From the NCBI GenBank assembly GCA_017618625.1, contig JAFZTV010000039.1:1-20042 (forward strand): a stretch of DNA of 20,042 bases, given 5' to 3'. Each line of letters begins with the position of its first letter. Within the stretch, counting starts at the first letter, position 1. This DNA comes from Bacteroidales bacterium (GTDB lineage: Bacteria; Bacteroidota; Bacteroidia; Bacteroidales; P3). The translations under genes were made by a program, and so were the position numbers. A model generated the notes under the pieces. It saw only the letters and a program-made list of their open reading frames with translations, ran no database searches and was not told the DNA's origin. Positions 12,730-19,138 of the stretch are shown here, piece by piece.

Positions 12730-13770
12730 ATGCAGCAATCAGACAGACAACCCATGAACAAACGCCGCATAAAAGCCAGCGATTTGCTGAAGTTTTTAGT
12801 ATTTTTCGGCATCGGACTTTTCTTTATCTACTGGTTTCTCCTGAAACTCGAACCCGACCAGCGGACCTCCATCTGGAACTCGTTTCTCGAGGCCAACTGG
12901 TGGTGGGTGGCAGCCGTGATAGCCGAAACCGCGTTGAGCCACTATGTGCGCGCCCTTCGCTGGCGACTGCTTTTCAAACCCATGGGGCATGTGCCTTCCC
13001 GCAACAACACCTTCGGCTCAGTCGCCGTCGCCTATCTCTCCAACCTGGCCTTCCCGCGTTTGGGCGAAGTGACACGCTGCGCCACCCTGAAAACCAGCGA
13101 GGACATCCCGATGGAGAAATCGCTCGGCACCGTCGTCACCGAACGTCTGTTCGACGTGCTGGCCTTCGGCGTGGTGTTGCTACTAGGCCTGCTGGTGATG
13201 TTCGGCAAAGCCAAAGACTGGCTCTACGACGCCCTCTCACAGAAGTTCGCCACCCTGCCCCACTGGTGGGCGGTCATACTCGTGGCGGCTCTGCTCGGCA
13301 TCGCGGCAATACTCTTGTACCGTCATTTCCGCGTACGGTGGCTGAAATACAAAGTGTTCCACAAAATCGACGACATAATCATAGGCGCATGGGACGGGCT
13401 TCGCAGCATCTTTCGTCTCGACCGCCGCAGCATGATACTGTTCCTCCTTTACAGCGTTTGCCTATACGGGCTCTATATCTTCGGCGGATGGCTCATATTC
13501 CGCGCTTTTGAAGAGACCTCGTGGCTCGGAGCAAGGGCGGCGTTTGTGATGTACATCTTCGGCAGCGTGGGGATGATGATTTCGCAGGGCGGCCTCGGAG
13601 CCTACCCCGTACTTGTGTGGCAGGCCTTAGACATCTACGGCATCAGCGAAGTGTGCGGCCTCGCCTGCGGATGGCTCTTCTGGGGAGCGCAGCAAGCCAC
13701 CGCCATAGTGCTCGGCATGGCATACATGATTTATTTCTCGGTGAAAAGGAGGAAAGTGGTCAGTGGTTAG
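12730..13770 (+). CDS. UPF0104 / LPG-synthase-TM family membrane protein
   Basis: The 346-residue protein has about eight hydrophobic segments and the motifs of the lysylphosphatidylglycerol-synthase TM domain family: VRALRWRLLFKPMG (about 73-86), AYLSNLAFPRLGEVTRCATL (about 100-119), VVTERLFDV and a late QGGLGAYPVL. The soluble transferase domain of MprF is absent, so this is the stand-alone membrane part, often annotated as a flippase-like or dolichol-phosphate-mannose-type transporter. The substrate is probably a lipid, and unknown here. The start at 12730 is followed by an alternative ATG eight codons later (MNKRRIKAS); both give the same topology. The final codons (KVVSG) are written in the AGTGGT repeat that runs on past the stop into hairpin element C. 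Confidence 0.88.
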   Translation: MQQSDRQPMNKRRIKASDLLKFLVFFGIGLFFIYWFLLKLEPDQRTSIWNSFLEANWWWVAAVIAETALSHYVRALRWRLLFKPMGHVPSRNNTFGSVAVAYLSNLAFPRLGEVTRCATLKTSEDIPMEKSLGTVVTERLFDVLAFGVVLLLGLLVMFGKAKDWLYDALSQKFATLPHWWAVILVAALLGIAAILLYRHFRVRWLKYKVFHKIDDIIIGAWDGLRSIFRLDRRSMILFLLYSVCLYGLYIFGGWLIFRAFEETSWLGARAAFVMYIFGSVGMMISQGGLGAYPVLVWQALDIYGISEVCGLACGWLFWGAQQATAIVLGMAYMIYFSVKRRKVVSG

Positions 13771-13777
13771 TGGTCAG

Positions 13778-13800
13778 GTGCGTGCCCGCACAGGGCGATT
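13778..13800 (+). repeat. Stop-proximal hairpin element, copy C (after the UPF0104 gene)
   Basis: Stem GTGCG-TGCC-CGCAC (13778-13791), tail AGGGCGATT (13792-13800), then TAGCAGTTAGC. It lies 7 bases after the TAG, the only copy not flush. The gap is filled by AGTGGT-like repeat sequence, as if this repeat had lengthened the junction. Confidence 0.75.
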
Positions 13801-13814
13801 TAGCAGTTAGCAAA

Positions 13815-13822
13815 TACATTTG
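13815..13822 (+). promoter_or_regulatory. Candidate -7 box of trxB
   Basis: TACATTTG fits TAnnTTTG, about 90 bases before the trxB ATG and immediately downstream of hairpin element C. This suggests that the element marks a boundary between transcription units. No -33 partner is evident. Confidence 0.4.
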
Positions 13823-13866
13823 TCAATCCAATATTCACTATTCACAAATTAACTCCTTCACATCTT

Positions 13867-13893
13867 AACATATCAACATATCAACATATCAAC
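13867..13893 (+). repeat. Triple ATATCAAC repeat in the trxB leader
   Basis: Three tandem 8-base units lie 19 bases before the trxB ATG in an A-rich, SD-less leader. Similar units occur before panD, the gene at 18170 and, on the minus strand, the ATPase gene. Confidence 0.6.
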
Positions 13894-13912
13894 AATTAAA
13901 AACATCAACACT

Positions 13913-14845
13913 ATGGAACATACAAAATGCTTAATCATCGGTTCAGGTCCTGCCGGTTACACAGCGGGCATCTACACAGGTCGTGCCGACATAAAACCCA
14001 TCCTTTATACCGGCATGCAGCCGGGTGGTCAGCTGACCATCACCACCGATATTGAGAACTTCCCCGGCTACCCCGAGGGAGTGAGCGGCACCTCGATGAT
14101 GGAAGACCTGAAGAAACAAGCCATGCGGTTCGGCACCGATGTGCGTTCAGGCGCCATCGAGAAGATAGACCTCTCAAAACGTCCGTTCATAGCCATCGAC
14201 GACCACGGCAACGAGATTGAGGCCGAGACGGTTATCATAGCCACCGGAGCCTCCGCGCGCTGGCTGGGATTGGAAAGCGAAAAGAAGTTCTACGGACAGG
14301 GAGTTTCGGCTTGCGCCACCTGCGACGGCTATTTCTACAAGAACATGGAAGTGGCTGTGGTCGGCGGCGGCGACACCGCCTGCGAGGAGGCCTGCTATCT
14401 TGCCACCCTCTGCTCGAAGGTCTATCAGATAGTGCGCCGCGACGAGCTGCGTGCCTCGAAAGCCATGCAGCACCGCGTGATGAACAACCCCAAAATCGAG
14501 ATATGCTGGAACAGCGTGACCGAGGAGATTTGCGGCAACGATATGGACGGCGTCACCGGCGCCAACCTGAAGAACGTTAAAACCGGCGAGATCCGTCATA
14601 TCGAGTTGGCGGGATTCTTCGTCGCCATCGGACACCAACCCAACACCGACATAGTGAAGGGACAGGTGGACCTTGACGAGCAGGGATATATCAAAGTGCA
14701 ATCCCCCAGTGCGGCAACCAACATCCCCGGCGTGTTCGCCGCCGGCGACGTGTGCGACCCCAACTATCGTCAAGCCATCGTGGCTGCCGGCAAAGGCTGC
14801 GTGGCCGCTATCGACGTCGAACGCTTCCTGCAGAGTCAGCAATAA
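13913..14845 (+). CDS. trxB: Thioredoxin-disulfide reductase
   Basis: This FAD enzyme passes electrons from NADPH to thioredoxin. The 310 residues carry the FAD site GSGPAGYTAG (10-19) and GGQLTITTDIENFPGY (38-53). The redox pair is C134-A-T-C137 followed by DG, the NADPH site is GGGDTACEEA (151-160), and the closing FAD block is FAAGDV...RQAIVAAGKGCVAA (275-299). All are intact and correctly ordered for the low-molecular-weight bacterial type. An ATG in a sharply A-rich leader fits Bacteroidetes initiation. The porin gene begins only 7 bases after its TAA, so the pair is probably cotranscribed. Confidence 0.96.
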   Translation: MEHTKCLIIGSGPAGYTAGIYTGRADIKPILYTGMQPGGQLTITTDIENFPGYPEGVSGTSMMEDLKKQAMRFGTDVRSGAIEKIDLSKRPFIAIDDHGNEIEAETVIIATGASARWLGLESEKKFYGQGVSACATCDGYFYKNMEVAVVGGGDTACEEACYLATLCSKVYQIVRRDELRASKAMQHRVMNNPKIEICWNSVTEEICGNDMDGVTGANLKNVKTGEIRHIELAGFFVAIGHQPNTDIVKGQVDLDEQGYIKVQSPSAATNIPGVFAAGDVCDPNYRQAIVAAGKGCVAAIDVERFLQSQQ

Positions 14846-14852
14846 TTGACGA

Positions 14853-16955
14853 TTGAAAATATCCAGGCACATAGTTCTATCGGCGCTGTTTCTGATGGTT
14901 ATGACAACCGTCGGCGCCACCGCTATGGCCCAGAACATCAGAGGCACCACAGCCGGTCGCAACATCCCGCATGCCGGCAACGACATGAATGATTTCGTCG
15001 GCAACAGCGACACTTTGAACGCTGACACACTCGGCTGGCAGCCCAAAGGCATCGAATATCATGAGGATATACCCGACACTACTCTGCAACACAGTGTCTA
15101 CCTCTTCCGCTACGACCCACAGGCTGTGAAGATCAAGGTTGTTGACTATCCATCTTTAGACCCCACGGGAGTACAGTATCTCGATGTCCTCGATGCAATG
15201 AACGGCAACTACTACCTATCGCGCGGCATGGTGGGACAGCAGCATCTCGCTCTCTACCAGACCTTCGGCGACCAGCTGTATTTCCGCGTCTCGCCCGACG
15301 TGAATATCGGCTACCGCAAACGACCCGAAAACATCTGGCTTTTCCAAACCAAACGCCCCTACACCCTGCTGAGCTACGCCAGCTCCATAGAAAAAGAGCA
15401 CCGAGTGCTGCTCACCCATTCGCAAAACATCATGCCAAGGTGGAACATGGCGTTCGACTACAAGCTCATCAACCCCCAGGGCAACTACTCCAGTTCGTCG
15501 GCGACCAACCACTATCTCGACGCCAACACTAACTTCTACACCCGTGACGCACGCTATCAAGTGACCGCCGGCATCATCTGGGAGAAATTCCGCACCGACG
15601 AGAACGGCGGTATCACCAACGACTCGATATTCCGCAACCGCGCCATAAGCAACGAAGGCGGCGTACCTGTGTTGTTCACAGACATGGGCAGCATCGACAA
15701 CAACATCACCGCTTTCGCCAAGCAGAGCTTCAACACCGTGCGTCCCATCGACCGCTACCGCCGCCACGAGGAAATCCAGCTCGTCGGCTACGACACGATA
15801 TACGCGACCGGCGCAGATTCGCTGCAAACACAAGAAAAGACCATCCTACGCATAGTGCCCGTCTATGACACCCTGACCAATTACGACACCATAGCGCCAT
15901 TCCGTCCTATGGTGGTCAACACAGGTGTGTTCGGCATGGACATACGCTACGACCGCGAGAAACATGTGTTCGCCGACTCCACAACCATGCGCAAGCTCTC
16001 GGGCAGCCTCTATTGGACGAACGATGCCTATATGGACAGCCGCTGGCGCAACCCTCTGAAGCTGATGATTGGCGTGAAACCCACCCTGATGCACGCCTTC
16101 ATGTATAACGGATTCCGCGCACGGATGTTCTCGCTCAACCCCATGGCGTCGGTCACCGTCGATACCAAGATAGGTATGGTGAGCGCGGCCATTGAGAAAA
16201 ACATCGCCGACAACTACTACAAGAACGGCTACCGCTTCAACGCCGACCTGAAGGCATACCTCGACAGCCTCCACCGCCATGTGATACGAGCCGAAGTAGT
16301 CTTTCAGGGACAAGACCCCGACCTCATATACCACAACCTCGTGGCGATGAGCGGCAGCGACAAGAAGCTGGGCCTCACCAACATCCAGAAGTTCGAAGTC
16401 GGCTACCGTTTCCGCGAGTGGCTTGATTGGTCGGTGACCGCACGGCATGTCGTCAACAACATCTGGATTGAGGACAGCACCACCGTGGTGCAGAACGGCG
16501 GCAGCGCCTGGCTTTTCCAAAGCCGCCTCAACGCCACCCTCCACTGGAAATGGTTCCACTACGACATGCAGCACCTCTTCCAGTACAGCACCGACCAAGA
16601 CCAGGTGCGGGTGCCCATATTCGCCACCAAGAACTCCATTTACGCCGACGTGAAGATATTCAAAGGAGCTCTGCGGGCACAGTTCGGCATCGACCTGCGC
16701 TACCACACCGCCTTCTACGCCGACGCCTACAACCCCTACACCGCCACATTCTACCGTCAGAACGACTTCAAGGTGGGCAACTACATCTGGGGCGACATAT
16801 TCATCAACCTGCAGGTAAAACGCGCCAGCATCTTCTTCAAAGCCGGCCACCTCAACGCCCTCTGGGAAGGACATCCCAACTACTACCTCCTACCCCACTA
16901 CCCGGGCAACAACTTCGGCTTCTACTACGGCATGATTTGGAAATTCTTCGACTAA
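14853..16955 (+). CDS. Putative outer-membrane porin (Porin_10-like)
   Basis: The 700-residue product opens with a signal peptide (KISRHIVLSALFLMV, cleavage after AMAQ). It continues as a beta-rich protein with the alternating aromatic pattern of an outer-membrane barrel and ends with an aromatic residue shortly before the C-terminus (YYGMIWKFFD). The N-terminal block DTLGWQPKGIEYHEDIPD (residues about 57-74) and LYFRVSPDVNIGYRKRPEN (about 144-162) resemble the Bacteroidetes putative porin family (PF14121). A TTG start at 14853, 7 bases after the trxB stop, is needed to retain the basic n-region of the signal peptide; the next ATGs lie inside its hydrophobic core. A stop-flush hairpin element follows its TAA. 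Substrate is unknown. Confidence 0.85.
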   Translation: MKISRHIVLSALFLMVMTTVGATAMAQNIRGTTAGRNIPHAGNDMNDFVGNSDTLNADTLGWQPKGIEYHEDIPDTTLQHSVYLFRYDPQAVKIKVVDYPSLDPTGVQYLDVLDAMNGNYYLSRGMVGQQHLALYQTFGDQLYFRVSPDVNIGYRKRPENIWLFQTKRPYTLLSYASSIEKEHRVLLTHSQNIMPRWNMAFDYKLINPQGNYSSSSATNHYLDANTNFYTRDARYQVTAGIIWEKFRTDENGGITNDSIFRNRAISNEGGVPVLFTDMGSIDNNITAFAKQSFNTVRPIDRYRRHEEIQLVGYDTIYATGADSLQTQEKTILRIVPVYDTLTNYDTIAPFRPMVVNTGVFGMDIRYDREKHVFADSTTMRKLSGSLYWTNDAYMDSRWRNPLKLMIGVKPTLMHAFMYNGFRARMFSLNPMASVTVDTKIGMVSAAIEKNIADNYYKNGYRFNADLKAYLDSLHRHVIRAEVVFQGQDPDLIYHNLVAMSGSDKKLGLTNIQKFEVGYRFREWLDWSVTARHVVNNIWIEDSTTVVQNGGSAWLFQSRLNATLHWKWFHYDMQHLFQYSTDQDQVRVPIFATKNSIYADVKIFKGALRAQFGIDLRYHTAFYADAYNPYTATFYRQNDFKVGNYIWGDIFINLQVKRASIFFKAGHLNALWEGHPNYYLLPHYPGNNFGFYYGMIWKFFD

Positions 16956-16978
16956 GTCCGTGCCCGGACAGGGCAATT
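16956..16978 (+). repeat. Stop-flush hairpin element, copy D (after the porin gene), with compensatory change
   Basis: Starts at the base after the TAA. Stem GTCCG-TGCC-CGGAC (16956-16969), tail AGGGCAATT. The third stem pair is C-G here against G-C in copies C and E. Both arms changed together, which supports selection for the hairpin itself. Confidence 0.75.
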
Positions 16979-17031
16979 TAATATAAACGTTAATTGAAAT
17001 CAAATAAAACAATAACAAAATCTTAAACATC

Positions 17032-18039
17032 ATGACATTACTTGAACAAATCCGCACTAAGGCTAAAAACGCCAACAAATGCATCGTTCTGGCAGAAGGC
17101 ACCGAGGAGCGCACCCTCAAAGCCGCCGACATCATCCTTAAAGAAGGCATCGCTCGCCTGATTCTTCTTGGCAACGAAGCCGAAATCAAAGGGCTGGCCA
17201 AAGAATGGGGCCTCACCAACATCGACAAGGCCACCATCATCGACCCCGTCACCAACCCCAAGAAAACCTACTATGCCGAGATGCTCTGCGAAATCCGCAA
17301 GAAGAAAGGCATGCAGATGGACGAAGCCATGAAGCTGGTCGAAGACCCCCTCTACCTCGCCTGCCTGCTTATCAAGAACGGCGATGCCGACGGTGAGGTG
17401 GCTGGTGCACGCAACGCCACCGGCGACGTGCTGCGTCCCGCCTTCCAGATTGTCAAAACCCTCCCGGGCGTCAGCGTGGTGAGCGGTGCTTTCATCATGA
17501 TACTCAAAGACCAGACCTACGGTGAGAACGGCATGTTCGTCTTCGCCGACTGTGCAGCCACCCCGTGCCCCTCGGCCGAAGAGCTAGGTCAGATTGCAGT
17601 CGTCAGCGCCCAGACAGCCAAAGCCATCGCCGGATTCGAAGAGCCCCGCGTGGCCATCCTGAGCTTCAGCACCAAGGGCAGCGCCAAACACGAACTCGTT
17701 GACAAAGTCATCGAAGCCACCAAGGTCGCTCACGAACTCGACCCGAACGTGAAACTCGACGGCGAACTGCAAGCCGACGCAGCCATCGTGCCGAAAGTAG
17801 GTGCCTCGAAAGCCCCGAACAGCGACATCGCAGGAAAAGCCAACGTGCTGGTGTTCCCCGACCTCCAGAGCGGCAACATCTGCTACAAGCTCGTCCAGCG
17901 TCTCGCCGGCGCCGAAGCAGTAGGCCCCGTCATGCAGGGTATGGCAGCTCCTATCAACGACCTCAGCCGCGGTTGCAGCGTCGAGGACGTGGTGAACGTG
18001 GTCGCCATCACCGCCTCACAGGCCGCCGCCAAGAAGTAG
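17032..18039 (+). CDS. pta: Phosphate acetyltransferase
   Basis: The enzyme interconverts acetyl-CoA and acetyl phosphate, the first half of the acetate ATP-forming route. The 335-residue length matches the short form without the regulatory N-terminal domains. Typical segments are VLAEGTEERTLKAADII, shown here as LAEGTEERTLKAA (19-31). Also seen are DGEVAGARNATGDVLRPAFQ, VVSGAFIM, LSFSTKGSAKH, the late VLVFPDLQSGNICYKLVQR and GPVMQGMAAPINDLSRGC. Acetate kinase (ackA), the usual partner and often adjacent, is not next to it here. A 76-base leader separates it from the porin stop, with no clear TAnnTTTG. A hairpin element overlaps its TAG. Confidence 0.95.
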   Translation: MTLLEQIRTKAKNANKCIVLAEGTEERTLKAADIILKEGIARLILLGNEAEIKGLAKEWGLTNIDKATIIDPVTNPKKTYYAEMLCEIRKKKGMQMDEAMKLVEDPLYLACLLIKNGDADGEVAGARNATGDVLRPAFQIVKTLPGVSVVSGAFIMILKDQTYGENGMFVFADCAATPCPSAEELGQIAVVSAQTAKAIAGFEEPRVAILSFSTKGSAKHELVDKVIEATKVAHELDPNVKLDGELQADAAIVPKVGASKAPNSDIAGKANVLVFPDLQSGNICYKLVQRLAGAEAVGPVMQGMAAPINDLSRGCSVEDVVNVVAITASQAAAKK

Positions 18040-18061
18040 TGCGTGCCCGCACAGGGCGATT
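18039..18061 (+). repeat. Stop-overlapping hairpin element, copy E (after pta)
   Basis: Stem GTGCG-TGCC-CGCAC begins with the G of the pta TAG itself (18039-18052), tail AGGGCGATT (18053-18061). Stem, loop and tail are identical to copy C. Confidence 0.75.
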
Positions 18062-18072
18062 GATAAGCTACC

Positions 18073-18108
18073 TATAAGTCCTATTAGACCCATAAGTCCT
18101 ATTAGACT
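18073..18108 (+). repeat. 18-bp tandem duplication
   Basis: TATAAGTCCTATTAGACC is followed directly by CATAAGTCCTATTAGACT (two differences in 18). It lies in the leader between pta and the gene at 18170, just after hairpin element C's twin copy E and before two CCTATCAAC units (18116-18124 and 18131-18139). Confidence 0.7.
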
Positions 18109-18169
18109 TATATGACCTATCAACAAAAAACCTATCAACAAAAAAATCAAACCAATAAAAATCACAATC

Positions 18170-19054
18170 ATGAAACGAATTCTTTTATCATTGGCATTAC
18201 TCACCGCGGTTTTTGGCCTCAACGCACAAACCGAACTCGTAGCACCCCCGAAAGTCACCGAGGCCGTTGACATTAAGATTGTCTCCTGCGTCGGCTATCC
18301 CCAGTCGGGACAGGTGGCGCTGACCATCACCCTCACGCCCAACAACTTCATGCTCAACGCCAACATCGCTGGAGGTTGGGAAGGACGCGCCTACGACGCT
18401 GCCGGCAAGCAGTACCGCACCCGTCGTGTGAAACCAGGCGGAACACTCCACAAGAGCGACATCCCCCAGGGCATTCCCTGCACCTTCATCTTCGGAATGG
18501 AAGGCGTTGACCCCAACACTAAGATGCTCAAGTCCATCGTGCTGCCCTACCACATCAACGCAGGCAACTACAACTTCCTAGTGCACAGCGGCAACAACGC
18601 CCCTATCGAGTTCCGCAACGTGCCCATCGCATGGGAGAAACCCGCTGCAAAGACCTATTTCCGCGTGCCGTTCGAGCTTATGGGCAACGTCGATCTGAAC
18701 ATCGTCTCATGCACCGGTGACAAAACCAGCGGCACCGTCACCATCGAGCTCACCACCGTCTGCAACATCGGAGGCGAAACCCGTATGGCCCTCGGCGACT
18801 CCAGAGAAGACAAAATCTACGACTCCAAAGGCAACACCTACAACGTTGAGCGCGTGAAGATGAAGACCGAGACGGCGCCTCAGAACACACCGCTCAAATA
18901 CACCTTCACCAGCGTGCTGCCCACCGACGTCAAGGAAATCACGGTATTCAACCTCGACTACACCTACTCCAACGAGCAAAGCGACTGGGGCTGCCGCCAC
19001 AACGCCGACCGCGGCATCATGGAAATCCACAACATCCCCATCGAGTGGAAGTAA
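18170..19054 (+). CDS. Secreted protein made of two homologous beta domains
   Basis: I do not recognise a named family. A clean signal peptide (MKRILLSLALLTAVFGLNAQ, cleavage after Q20) precedes two tandem copies of one domain, residues about 33-156 and 174-294. Each opens with V-D-(I/L)-x-I-V-S-C and G-x-V-x-(L/I)-T, has I/A-Y-D-x-x-G-x-x-Y near the middle (KIYDSKGNTYNVERVK in copy 2), then a P-C/K-T-F-I/T-F/S strand. Each closes with the near-identical R-N-V-P-I-A-W-E-K or H-N-I-P-I-E-W-K. This pattern is that of an Ig-like beta sandwich, as in the DUF4352-like secreted domains. There is no lipobox and no T9SS sorting domain, so a periplasmic location is most likely. It is separated from pta by 130 bases of repeat-rich leader. 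Confidence 0.8.
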   Translation: MKRILLSLALLTAVFGLNAQTELVAPPKVTEAVDIKIVSCVGYPQSGQVALTITLTPNNFMLNANIAGGWEGRAYDAAGKQYRTRRVKPGGTLHKSDIPQGIPCTFIFGMEGVDPNTKMLKSIVLPYHINAGNYNFLVHSGNNAPIEFRNVPIAWEKPAAKTYFRVPFELMGNVDLNIVSCTGDKTSGTVTIELTTVCNIGGETRMALGDSREDKIYDSKGNTYNVERVKMKTETAPQNTPLKYTFTSVLPTDVKEITVFNLDYTYSNEQSDWGCRHNADRGIMEIHNIPIEWK

Positions 19055-19061
19055 CAACAAT

Positions 19062-19089
19062 TTTGAATTTCGAATTTTGAATTTCGAAT
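19062..19089 (+). repeat. 14-bp tandem repeat before glyS
   Basis: Two perfect units TTTGAATTTCGAAT, followed at about 19101-19132 by a degenerate TTTTCAA series running up to the GTG start. The two parts are roughly complementary, so the leader could fold. Nothing else is seen in this gap. Confidence 0.6.
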
Positions 19090-19138
19090 AAATAACACAC
19101 TATTTTCAATTTTCAACTTTCAATTTTCAATTCGAAAA

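Noticed and set aside
14174..15052. Antisense open frame across the trxB-porin junction
   Set aside because: It spans two clear genes on the other strand and shows no domain.
15846..16874. Long antisense open frame (342 codons) opposite the porin gene
   Set aside because: It lies wholly antisense to a well-supported gene in GC-rich DNA, has Val/His/Gly-rich low-information composition and no recognisable domain. It is a codon-usage shadow.
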